Source: Chara braunii
Lineage: Eukaryota > Streptophyta > Charophyceae > Charales > Characeae
Assembly (NCBI GenBank): GCA_003427395.1
Contig: BFEA01000324.1
Location: forward strand, 1,169,620-1,226,825
Length of the DNA stretch: 57,206 bases
Direction: 5' to 3'
How positions within the stretch are numbered: the first letter of the stretch is position 1; the number at the start of each line of letters is the position of its first letter. Below the pieces are notes generated by a model, which had not been told where the DNA came from, made no database searches, and worked only from the letters and a program-made list of their open reading frames with translations. This document shows, piece by piece, positions 1 through 9,524 of the stretch. Position numbers and translations under genes: made by a program.

Positions 1-786
1 GGAGTTATCCCGACAGCATCAGCCGGTTTCGCTTCAGCCTGAGGCTTGTCTTAATCACTAAGCCCACTGACTAGCTATCCTATCCACTGGCTATACTACT
101 GCAGCCTGGACTCCCTGGGTTTAACTCCGTCTTATATGCCAATCCGGACCTACTTGCTCCAGTACTCTTCCCTTGCTGAGCAACAGTACTATAGCAACTA
201 CTGCGAACTCTCCCACCACTCTTATTGAAGCCGAAGCTTTTCTTTCATCAGAAACTATCTACACAAGCTCTAGCCAACTCCACTTTATTGAAGCCTTGAC
301 TGTTCTCTCTCTTAGTTCCAAACGTGTCATGACTGTTGAATAGCTGATTGGTTGATAAGGCATACCTACTTACGGTCTGTCAAGCTGTCAAAAACGACAG
401 CTTGGAACTCGCATTCCTATCGAGCCAGTGCCACTGTACCACCCACCACCCCTAGATGCCTCCTGCGGCAACTCACTAACTATACTATGGGAACCGAGTG
501 CCCTGGTTCCCACTACCTACCGGGTCACAACTACAACACTGCCCTCTCCGCTGAGCCCCTCACCCAAGGGGAAAGTACCAGTCCTTTAGTTCTGTGTACC
601 CCTGCCAATTGGTGGCGAATCGCCCAAGTTTCCAGAAACCAGCGGATCTGCCTATGACTCCCTTTCCCTGCTTTCGCCCTTTTCCTCCAATCCACCTTAA
701 TAGCCTTATCTGGTGGTTATAGAGACTACTTCCGAGTTTTTTTTTTTTTTTTTTTTTCTCTTTGTTCCTTCTCCTATGAAATTGCC
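1..786. other. Unassigned sequence, no gene recognised
   Basis: A 101-codon open frame lies at 352-657 on the plus strand, but its product matches no family I know and its composition is unremarkable. A small perfect hairpin (GCTGTC/GACAGC) lies near 390-407. A T run of about 23 nt ends near 757, just upstream of the SINE-like element. Confidence 0.3.
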
Positions 787-1040
787 CTGGCTAAGGCACG
801 CAAGTGGCATTCAGGAGGTCTTGGGTTCAATCCCCATTGGCCTCATGTACCTTCCTGGGCAAGCTTGGCGCCCACCACCTAGAGATATGCCGTCGGTCCC
901 CCCGAGTGGCATTGAGCAGAGAAGAGACTGCTGATGTTCATAATGGGAGGGGACCGCAGGGGAGGCACAGTGACTGGCCCATCGAAGAAGCTCGGTCCTG
1001 ATGCTACGGGCTGACCCCTGGTCGGTATCGCCCACCTGTT
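787..1040 (+). mobile_element. tRNA-derived SINE-like element, copy 1
   Basis: The head (about 787-848) resembles a tRNA: an A-box-like TGGCTAAGGC is followed about 40 nt later by a B-box-like GGTTCAATCCC inside a TGGG...CCCA arm. The body (about 880-1033) recurs almost unchanged at 1716-1865. A tRNA-like head with a repeated unrelated body is the usual structure of a SINE. I cannot define target-site duplications, and a T run lies upstream rather than a clear A tail downstream, so the exact ends are uncertain. Confidence 0.55.
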
Positions 1041-1415
1041 GTAGCGGCAAGGCAAGACCAGGCCAGGCGAGTTGGGCCTGCCAGATGCAAAGCCTGAGCG
1101 CTGTGTCTCCGTTTTTTGTTTGCATTGCAATGCAGGATGCACATTAAGCAACAACCCTAGCCGTTTCTGATTGGTTCCTTCCATTCCAAATCCAAAACAA
1201 ACGCCCTTTTCTTTTCTTTTGGGGAATGGGACGGAGTCCAAGTCCCATTCCGTACACGGCAAAGGACTACCATTCCATTACGGTTGGGCCTGGTTCTGTT
1301 CTGGCTAAGAGAGAGAAACTCCGTCGCTGCTTCCGTAGCGATTCTCTTCGGATACGTCCGAACATAACTCCTTTTTATTTTTTTGTGATGCAACATCTCA
1401 GTAACAAAGCCTGCA

Positions 1416-1552
1416 ATCTACTCCCTGAGTCCCTGACCACTGTCGATTACGGCGGGGGGCAACATGCAGCTATGCTTGCAGGGGTCTCTTATATAGGATT
1501 AGGAGTTGTGGTGGGTAGATAGTGAAGGGTGAAATTGGGAGAAGAATATAGC
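1416..1552 (+). repeat. Dispersed repeat with TATATAGG core, copy 1
   Basis: This stretch is similar to 39944-40072 and, over a shorter part, to 23375-23435. Shared blocks are CTACTCCCTGA, CTATGCTTGCAGGGG, a TATATAGG core followed by TTAGGAGT, and GGTAGGTAGTGAAAG-like ends. Three copies in one window indicate a dispersed element. I see no coding capacity and cannot assign a class. Confidence 0.5.
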
Positions 1553-1715
1553 TCAATCTTTGGATGATAACATCATTAACCAGATTGAGGTTTTTGGTTA
1601 ACATGGTTCAGAAAAAGAACAGATTTCATGTTGGAACCGGGTCCAGCGTCCCATCAAGTGGTTGGAGGAACTAACTTTTTTTTTTTTTTTTTTTTTACTT
1701 TTGCATCTATCTCCG

Positions 1716-1865
1716 ACCCCCGAGTGGCATTGAGCAGAGAAGAGTGCTGATGTTCATAATGGGAGGGGACCGCAGGGGAGGCACAGTGACTGGCCCATCG
1801 AAGAAGCTCGGTCCTGATACTACGGGCTGACCCCTGGTCGGTATCGCCCACCTGCTGTAGCAGGT
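1716..1865 (+). mobile_element. SINE-like element, 5'-truncated copy 2
   Basis: It repeats the body of the element at 787-1040 with only a few substitutions and a 2-nt deletion, from CCCCCGAGTGGCATTGAG to the shared terminus near CTGTAGC. The tRNA-like head is missing, as expected for a 5'-truncated SINE insertion. A T run (about 1677-1696) lies just upstream, as in copy 1. Confidence 0.55.
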
Positions 1866-2190
1866 ATCGCACCTGCTCGTGGGTGCAGCTCCCGCATGTT
1901 CCCTCGTTGGAGGCTTGAGCACGTATGTGGCCGCTACGGGGTTCGGGGTTTTTTTCTGGATGGATTGGTGTTTGTTTTTTCTTTTTTTTTTCATGCATGA
2001 AAAAGTTCGTGAGAGAGGGAAGCTTTCCAATAGGCTTTCGAAGGCTTTCGCAGGTTTTGGACTTTTTTTTTTTTTTTTTTTTTTCCGTTTTTCATTCTAT
2101 CGCAGTCGTAAGTTTTTCAAAGGCTTTCGCAAGCTTTACGCTTTTCGATTCGAAGGCTTTCGCGGGCAATGCGAGGTCAATTAAAATTGT

Positions 2191-2222
<32 letters not shown>

Positions 2223-3460
2223 CTTAGCTAATATAAAAAAAAAAGTGTTATTTCTTTTCCTTTTTTTTTTTCTTAGCTAATATAAAAAAAAAGAAAAAAA
2301 AAATAACACAGTTTGGTCGTGGTTCTCGTTTAGTTCGAGTTCGATTCGACTCGAGGATTCGAAACGCGAGGGTGTATGTGCAGATGTGCACTTCACCAAA
2401 GCCTGCGAGAAGGTCTTGTCAACGATCGTCGACAATTTGGATGCCAGGGGTACCTGTTGTATAGAGGAGGGGGGGGGAGGGGTAAATGTTAAATATGATT
2501 TGCTAAAGACCCCCGCGCACTCCCTTCACGCAACTGCATCCAACTGTGTCTGGTGTTGGTTGCCGAGCCCTTGACTACCTGCCCGTTGTCGGTGCGAATA
2601 CCCTTACAAGGGTATCCGCCCTGGTTTTTGCAAGTAACAGAAAAACGGTTTTGGTTTAGAATTTAAGTATACCGCGCTAAGCGCGGCTGCGTCTGTAAAT
2701 TGTGTTGATTGGGTGGTTTACCACAATAGCGAGTGCGTGGGGGCGCAGGTTTAAGGCGCGCGTGATTCTTTTCTGTTGTTGATCGTAGAGCCGGCCTGGA
2801 CCTTGGTCGTTTTGCTTGGTGATATTATTTATTATTTATTTATTTTTGATTAAGCAGGAATTAAGGATATTTTCTTTTGATTGGTACTTATATAAGCAAG
2901 CCGGCGCGGGCAAATGGGAGTCGCGCAACCGTTTTGTTGGCCCAAAGCATCGCGCCGCACTGCCTATATGGTATTCTGCGGGACTCAATCCCAGGCTTGG
3001 GCATAGCCCTGCAGGTTACGACAACGGATTGTTACTATGGAGGTTCGGGGATCGAGACCAGCGGGCGTCGGCGCGACAGCAGCGGAGTAGTGTGGAGCCA
3101 AGCCAAAGGGGTTGAGGGCCCGATGGGGCTATCCCTTTTGGTTTTGGTAGTGGGCGTGGCGGCAGGGTCGATCCGCGGGACTGGGGAGGTGCCAACAGCC
3201 CCGCTGTTCCCCGACAATATTATGTTTAGCTCTGTTTTATTTCTGATTTTTATTTTTTTGGTCCCTTTTATTGCGTCCCGTTCGGGAGCGCGAGACTGTG
3301 GTAGGGTCGCGTTGACTGTGTTGTATTTGCGAGGTGCCTGAAATGCAATTAGAAACTGTTCTTGAAGTTACGCTGGAGCCTCGCCCGACGTTGTTTTGCC
3401 TAAGTGCGGTGCCATGGGTGTAGCAAGTACCCAAGGGTGAACACCCGTTGGGAAACCCCG
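1866..3460. other. Low-complexity sequence with AGGCTTTCG repeats and A/T tracts
   Basis: AGGCTTTCG recurs several times between 2030 and 2165. TTAGCTAATATAAAAAAA occurs twice (about 2224 and 2273), and the second copy ends in a run complementary to GTGTTATTTC, so 2245-2310 can fold back. Beyond 2320 the sequence is GC-rich with no recognisable gene. The last part (about 3340-3460) may be a diverged extension of the rRNA fragment that follows. Confidence 0.3.
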
Positions 3461-3590
3461 GGGCATTCTGGTGGAGGCTCGCAGCGATAATGACGTGCAA
3501 ATCGTTCGTTGGACTTCGGGTATAGGGGCAGAGACTAATCGAACCGTCTAGTACCTGGTTCCCTCCGAAGGGCCTCAGGCCGGCTGGCTG
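3461..3590 (+). pseudogene. 25S rRNA fragment
   Basis: The sequence reads through highly conserved parts of the 5' third of plant 25S rRNA: CTGGTGGAGGCTCGCAGCG, TGACGTGCAAATCGTTCG, GGGTATAGGGGC, GACTAATCGAACCGTCTAG and TGGTTCCCTCCGAAG occur in the correct order. It has substitutions and small deletions relative to a functional 25S and covers only about 130 nt, so it is a relic. It is joined, same orientation, to a U6-like sequence 27 nt downstream. Confidence 0.8.
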
Positions 3591-3616
3591 TCGGGTGGGN
3601 CGCTGGCCGGTGCAAA

Positions 3617-3690
3617 GTCCTTCGGGACATCTGTTAAAATTGGAACGCCACAGAGAAGTTTAGCATGGTCCCCGTGCAAGGGACAGCCTG
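3617..3690 (+). pseudogene. U6 snRNA-like pseudogene fused downstream of 25S fragment
   Basis: It begins GTCCTTCGGGACATCTG, matching the U6 5' stem-loop and following bases, then AAAATTGGAACG, an intact ACAGAGA box and TTAGCATGG. The 3' part (CCCCGTGCAAGGGACAGCCTG) has diverged from the U6 catalytic-core segment (GCGCAAGGATGACACGCA). No upstream sequence element or TATA box precedes it; the sequence upstream is rRNA. It is therefore a retro-copied or template-switched pseudogene rather than a working U6 gene. Confidence 0.8.
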
Positions 3691-5111
3691 TATAAGAGGT
3701 GCACGGCCGACGACCGAAAGCTGTTTGATCAGCATTCGGTAGTCGTCAGGCTGCGCTAGGCAAAGGCGGGGGAACGACGGGGAGTCAGAGTAGGCAGCAG
3801 CGAGCAGNGCGAATAGCGCTGTGGGATCGGACGCAAAGAGTTACGAGCGCTNGAAAGGAGCGNNCGGGGTTGCAAAGGCGAAACGAGGTGCAGCGGGGAT
3901 CGACCGACNNGAAGGAAAGGGAAGGTGAAAGGACCTGNANGCTTCTCGCGCCAGGTACATGCATCGTTGGAGGACGGGGATGTCGGAGTAGCGGGGAGCC
4001 AGGGACGACGGGGCAGCAACNGAGAGGGACGGACGCTAAGGCTGTGGGGCGCTGTGGGTGACGGGGGCTGAGGCGGAAGCAGCGAGCGGATGACCGGGAG
4101 CCAGGACAGCGGGGTGGCGGAGGCAGGAGTAGCCCGGGTGAACCTGGCCCGGATCTCCGCCCGGGTGCAATCGAAGCGAGGGGGCGCTAGGTGCAGGCAG
4201 CAGGCGGGCCAGCGGGGTATGGAAAAGATAGGGGGAGAAAAAACGAAAAGAACCTGGACGCGTTCCGCGCCAGGGTGCGTTCGATGAGCGTAATGCCGGG
4301 GAGAGGATATGGCGCACAGGAGGATATCGAGCTTGCTCGATTTTAAACGGAATCAGGCGGGGAAGGAGTCTAGGTAGGGGTTTTCTGATAAGGCGAGTTC
4401 ACTGGCATCGTTAGTTTTAGGATTAGTGGAGTAGGCCGGGGGTTAGATAGAAAAGTTAGTGCGTGGAGCTATGGCGGGAGGAAGAGAAGGTAAGGAAGGA
4501 GGGAACGAGATTTCACCCGATTCTTGAGGGAATCGAGTGAAAGAAGATGGTGAACTACTATTTTAGGGCCGGGCGAATTCGATGGTAGCCTTAGATTTTG
4601 CGTTAGAATGGTAAGTTAGAAGTCAGTATAGAAATGGGTTGCGCCAGGGGAGAAAAGCCTTAAAATGGTGACGAATCTTTCCGCGTTTCAGCGGAAGATT
4701 CATTCCCATTTTTTTTTGTCTTTTTCGTACATGTTCCTGCGGGGCACGTTTTCTTGCAGTGAGCAACATAGAGAGAAAGAGAGAGTGGGAGAGACAGAAG
4801 GGAGTAGTAGAAAGAAAAGGCAGAAGAAGGGAGGGGCACGTACCTGGCCGTCTGTGGTTGAAGGTTCATTCGCTCCTGCCCAGTCGATCGGTGGTAGTAG
4901 CGGACGTGAGGCCAGCCGTAGTATTGGAGACTTACCTGCTTACTAGTAATCCGCTCCGCCCGACGGTTGATGCAGGCCCTCCTCCCTCTGCGAATACAGC
5001 ACTACCGTGGTGGTGTGTCGATCTATGTTCAAACTAGTGTTTTATTCGGCCTTACCTGCCTTCTCGGTGAGAGTAGTGCAAGCCGGCCGATGGCCGGGTA
5101 CTTGCCTGTCA

Positions 5112-5113
<2 letters not shown>
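3691..5113. other. GC-rich unassigned region with three hairpins
   Basis: No gene is recognised. Several ambiguous bases lie between 3808 and 4021. Three hairpins stand out: ATCGAGC/GCTCGAT at 4326-4341, TTTCAC-CGATTC/GAATCG-GTGAAA at 4511-4541, and GAATCTTTCCGC/GCGGAAGATTC at 4672-4702. A 13-nt match to 25S rRNA (AGATGGTGAACTA) occurs near 4545. Confidence 0.35.

Positions 5114-5159
<46 letters not shown>
5114..5159 (+). repeat. 46-nt G homopolymer
   Basis: An uninterrupted run of G immediately precedes the first unit of the tandem duplication. Its length could be affected by sequencing or assembly. Confidence 0.9.
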
Positions 5160-6057
5160 CTGGTCGCTCTGTCAGCTGAAGGAGCGGCGGGTTGGCCGGC
5201 GCAGGAGCCACGAAAGTTGGAAGAGTCTGGCCGGTAGTGAGCGAGCCACGTTGGTTATGCCCTCCTCGATTCAAACAAAAGTTTCGCCTGGTTCTGCCTA
5301 TCCCATCAGAGGCAATGGCATGGAGTTAGTCCAAGGATCAGGGACTTACCTGTTGGCTGATCCAATAGCCAGCATGTAGCTTTCTGCTGTGCACAACAGG
5401 GTGAGCCCGGTTGGCGAGCTTTATGGTCTGAGCAACTGAGGTACAGTCTACGAAGCCAACGTGCACAAGGCACTTGGCCCATGGGGTGAGAGGAGCTTAA
5501 GCGGTGGAAGTTTCTGCAGGTGTACCGTTCTGCAAGTTGTAACTGCTGGGAGTAGTGAAGGACAAACTGTCAAACAGTTGGTTGTTGGTCTGTTCAGTCC
5601 ACGATTATAGCGGGCCTAGTTGGTGGACTCCAACCTCAGACTCCGCCGCGGCTACGCCAGTATATTCGCTGTGGCTTACTAGTTCGCTAGCGGGCCACTT
5701 CTATTCACTGTGCACAAAATTGCTACTTACTGTGGCGGTCTGTTACGGGCTGCCGCTGTGTATTGCTGCCTATTCAGGGCTATAGGACTGTGGACTGCGG
5801 ACTACCCTTTGCTGTTGAAATACTACTGTTACTGCTGGTCAGGGTTGTGTGCGTCACTGCGTATGCTATTGCTGTACACTATTGTGGGCCGCAGGCCGTG
5901 CCGTTGGCCACTACCGTGTACCGCTGCTGCTGCTATTGGAGACTGCCTGCGTTTCGGATTGCCGTGCAGCCGAGGTCGGGGTAAGAAGGGGGTGACCGGA
6001 CTGCTTGGGAGGTTGGTGTTGCAGCCTGGAGGAAGTGGTTGTGAAGGGAGGTCACTG
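5160..6057 (+). repeat. Tandem duplication, unit 1 (about 895 bp)
   Basis: The block starting at GCTCTGTCAGCTGAAGG is repeated 895 bp downstream with few substitutions and one 15-bp internal duplication in unit 2. No protein family is recognised in either unit; the moderate ORFs are shared by both copies and look incidental. The high identity suggests a recent duplication. Confidence 0.85.
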
Positions 6058-6972
6058 CNCGCTCTATCAGCTGAAGGAGCGGCGGGTTGGCCGGCGCAGG
6101 AGCCACGAGAGGTGGAAGAGTCTGGCCGGTAGTGAGCGAGCCATGTTGGTTGTGCCCTCCCCGATTCAAACAAAAGTTTCGCCCGGTTCTGCCTATCCCA
6201 TCAGAGACAATGGCATGGAGTTAGTCCAAGGATCAGGGACTTACCTGTTGGCTGATCCAATAGCCGGCATGCATCTTTCTGCTGTGCAGAATAGGGTGAG
6301 CCGGTTGGCGGGGTTTCTGGCCTGAGCGACTGAGGTACGGTCTACGAAGCCAACGTGCACAAGGCACTTGGCCCATGGGGTGAGAGGAGCTTAAGCGGTG
6401 GAAGTTTCTACAGGTGTACCGTTCTGCAAGTTGTAACTGCTGGGAGTAGTGAAGGACAAATTGTCAAACAGTTGGTTGTTGGTCTGTTCAGTCCACGATT
6501 ATAGCGGGCCTAGTTCGTGGACTCCAACCTCAGACTCCGCCGCAACCTCAGACTCCGCCGCGGCTACGCGAGTGTATTCGTTGTGGCTTACTAGTTGGCT
6601 AGCGGGCCACTTCTATTCACTGTGCACAAAATTGCTACTTACTGTGGCGGTCTGTTACGGGCTGCCGCTGTGTACTGCTGCCTATTCTGGGCTATGGGAC
6701 TGTAGACTGCGGACTACCCTTTGCTGTTGAAATACTACTGTTACTGCTGGCCAGGGCTGTGTGTGTCACTGCGTATGCTATTGCTGTACACTATTGTGGG
6801 CCGCAGGCCGTGCCGTTGGCCACTACCGTGTTCCGCTGCTGCTGCTATTGGAGACTGCCTGCGTTTCGGATTGCTGTGCAGCCGAGGTCGGGGTAAGAAG
6901 GGGGTGACCGGACTGCTTGGGAGGTTGGTGTTGCAGCCTGGAGGAAGTGGTTGTGAAGGGAGGTCACTGCCA
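6058..6972 (+). repeat. Tandem duplication, unit 2
   Basis: This is the second copy of the 5160-6057 block. It differs by scattered substitutions and a 15-bp tandem repeat of CCTCAGACTCCGCCGC near 6529-6558. Homology ends at AGGTCACTGC, after which the sequence becomes unique. Confidence 0.85.
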
Positions 6973-7554
6973 CGAATTGAGAGGTCATCAGAAGGGCCGG
7001 TTCTGTGGTTGACTGAAAGGGGATCAAGCTATTTTACTTGGTCACCATTGCGGGGCCCTCAGGCGAGCCAAGATAACAAGGCCCTCTCCTGCGAGTCTGG
7101 GTGCAACTCTTTTGTATCTGAGAGTCTCTACCTTCTACTTCTATCCTTTCTAACTCTCAGTCTAGTCCTTGGTTACGAGAGGAAGGCGGCAGGCGGGATT
7201 ACAACCCGTAGGTCCGCGTCAAGACTCTGTGGGGAGTCCACCCACCGATTGCGGGAGCTCTGCCCGAACTCAGGAGGAGTTCTGGAGGCAGGGAATCATC
7301 AGGTATAGCATCTTCATCTGTATAATCCACCACTACCCATGTTTGCTTATCCCCTTGCAGTATGATTGATGTATGCATGAGTTTGTCCCTATGATTATTG
7401 TTTCTCTTCAGGACCTAATCAGATTGAATGGAAGGAACGTGTGAGAGTGAAGCCTAAGTTTTTTTTGTTTACTGTGATTGAAAGCAGACAAAGGGATAAA
7501 CTGGGGGAAGGTGGGAGGAAAATAGTTTTGCATGCGTTTGGAAGGGTCAACCAA
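6973..7554. other. Unassigned sequence before hairpin array 1
   Basis: No gene, RNA or repeat is recognised. The base composition shifts from GC-rich to AT-rich towards the hairpin arrays. Confidence 0.3.
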
Positions 7555-8300
7555 AGCCAGAGCATTGTTTCTACTGTGAATGNCTCAGGGCTATATTTAT
7601 TTGGCTGTTTTCTGAAGGACCAGACATTGTTTCTACTGTGAATGGCCTGGTTGCTATGTTTATTTGACTGTTTTCTGAAGGACCAGGCATTGTTTCTACT
7701 GTGAATGGTCTGGTCGCTGTGTTTATTTGATTGTTTTCCAAGGAACCAGACATTGTTTCTACTGTGAATGGCCTGGCTACCTTAGTTAACTCTGAGGGTT
7801 TGTCTGATTGAAGGGGTTTAAATTCTTGTTTATTCTGAGGGAGGATTTTTGGTCTAAGGCTAAGCATTGTTTCCATGGTGAATGGTTTAGCCTAAAAACC
7901 ATGCACATAATTTAAACTAAGTATAAAGGAAAGTATTTTTATGTATATTTGCATATGAACTGGCAGTTGGGCATTGTTTCTACTGTGAATGGTCCAGCGT
8001 TAAGCCATATCATTAAGAAGAGAGAAGGGAAAATACAAAGTATAAATGGAAATAGTTTGGGGCAAGCTGAACAATGTTTCTACTGTGAATGGTTCAGTCC
8101 CCTGCCCATAATTGTCTTTTCTTTTTAAACAAAGTCAGAGAAATACTAAAACTTTAGATATTAAACAGCTCAGGGCGACTAGGCATTGTTTCCATGGCGA
8201 ATGACCTAGTCATCTGCCCAAAAGAAGAAAGAAATAGTTGTGCAACCTGTTCGTGTATATCATAAAGACAAGTTGGGCATTGTTTCCATGACGAATGGTC
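7555..8300 (+). repeat. Hairpin array 1: nine stem-variable, loop-conserved units
   Basis: Nine copies of a core, CATTGTTTC followed by TACTGTGAATG or CATGGYGAATG, begin at 7563, 7625, 7688, 7751, 7865, 7972, 8072, 8184 and 8278. In each case the bases outside the core are complementary but differ between copies: GACCAG/CTGGTC at 7688, AGGCTAA/TTAGCCT at 7865, CTGAAC/GTTCAG at 8072 and GACTAGG/CCTAGTC at 8184. Stems change on both sides together while the loop stays fixed. The first four units are 62-63 bp apart; the rest are 94-114 bp apart. The function is unknown. Confidence 0.8.
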
Positions 8301-8559
8301 CAGCTCCATATCTTATGTAAGATGGGTATAAGGGTTTAAGAACTTGAAGATTCACGAGCTATTTATATGGAATGAACTTGGGATGATGAGAGTACTTGCA
8401 TTGTGGTTTGGTTTGCATGTGACTGGATGGGATGGCTAGTTTGTTTGGATTTCAGTTCTATAGCTAGTTGCATTAGTTGCACGCCACGTGCTAGAGCCAT
8501 AGGAATTAGTGTCAATTCCTGCATTTTCTGGGATCTTTTCTTATACTTGGCTTTGTATA

Positions 8560-9235
8560 AATCTGACAAGCTACTTTTCCTACGGGAAGCGCTGCCGAAA
8601 TTTCTACAAATCCAAGAAGTTAGTCAACTTTTGACTTGTCAAAGTTCAACTTGTCCTTTCCATATATCTGGCTTAGTTAAAGTCTGGGAAGTCTCCTTTT
8701 CTAAAGAGAGTGCTGCCCAAATTTTTGCTAATTCAGGGAGTTAGACAAAATTGAACTTTGGGAAGTCAAAGTTACTTTCAAAATCTGAACTTAGTCTTGT
8801 ATAAATTTTGGAATAGCACTTTTCTAGAGGGAGTGCTGCCGAAATTTCTGCAAAACTGAGGAGTTAGTTAAATATTATCTAAATTGGACTCAAGTTTGTC
8901 TTGTGAGTTCAAACCTGACTTAGTATAAATCTGGGAAGTCTCCCTTTGTAAAGGGAATACTGCCCAAATTTTTACTAAATCAAGGAGTAAGACAAATTTT
9001 GACTTTCCAGAAGTTAGAGATTATTTTTCTGCTGTATATCTGACTTAATATAAATCTGGAAAGTCTCCGTTTCTAGAGGGGATGCTGCCCAAATTTCTAC
9101 TAATTCAGGGAGTTAGACAAAATTTGGCTTTCCAGAGTTAGAAATTATTTATATTTTTTTTATATTTAGACTTATATAAATTCTGGAAAGGCACTTTTTT
9201 TACGAAAAGCGCTGCTGAAATTTTCTTAGTTTAAA
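8560..9235 (+). repeat. Hairpin array 2: six 121-127-bp tandem units
   Basis: Six degenerate units share TCTGGRAAGTCTCC-like sequence, a hairpin, then GCTGCC(G/C)AAATTTCTAC and GGGAGTTAGACAAA. The GCTGCC-like positions are 8591, 8712, 8835, 8959, 9083 and 9210. The hairpin before GCTGCC is kept although its bases vary: GCACT/AGTGC at unit 3, CCCTTT/AAAGGG at unit 4, and GC-CTTTT/AAAAG-GC at unit 6. The array follows array 1 after about 260 bp. No protein is encoded. Confidence 0.75.
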
Positions 9236-9311
9236 GGAGATAGACTATATTTTGACAGGTGGCGATTCAGGCAACTCACCCAAAATAAGGAAGATTCTGC
9301 AGTTGGTTTAC

Positions 9312-9522
9312 CCTAAGCCTAAGCATTGACTTAAAAATAGGCTTAGGTTTAGCTTTTAGGGAGATTTTGAGCAAGAATGAATTATGAAGTTGTATTCTCC
9401 ATACATTTATGATCTTAGCTTGGGGATTGGTCTGCCGTGTGTTACAGGACTTTTTTTCCAAATTCAGGGCTAGATCCAGCTTGATCCTTTTGAGGATCAC
9501 TTTCTGTTATCACTGATAACAG
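9312..9522 (+). repeat. Three further hairpins downstream of the arrays
   Basis: CCTAAGCCT (9312-9320) pairs perfectly with AGGCTTAGG (9339-9347) around a loop that contains GCATTG. GATCC (9483-9487) pairs with GGATC (9494-9498). CTGTTATC (9504-9511) pairs perfectly with GATAACAG (9515-9522) across a 3-nt loop. They continue the hairpin-rich character of the preceding 1.7 kb. Confidence 0.7.
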
Positions 9523-9524
9523 GT

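Noticed and set aside
3617-3690. Functional U6 snRNA gene
   Set aside because: The 3' half is altered and no U6 promoter precedes it; rRNA sequence does.
4932-5355. ACTTACCTG motifs suggesting U1 snRNA
   Set aside because: The nine bases recur at several places but the following bases do not match U1. They are equally reverse-strand splice-donor-like sequence.
7571-7876. Minus-strand frame with repeated PFTVETM units across hairpin array 1
   Set aside because: Only the 62-63-bp-spaced units stay nearly in frame, the other units do not, and variation preserves base pairing instead of codons.
7555-8300. CRISPR-like reading of the array
   Set aside because: The conserved part is a short loop, spacers are irregular (62-114 bp) and similar to each other, and the host is eukaryotic.
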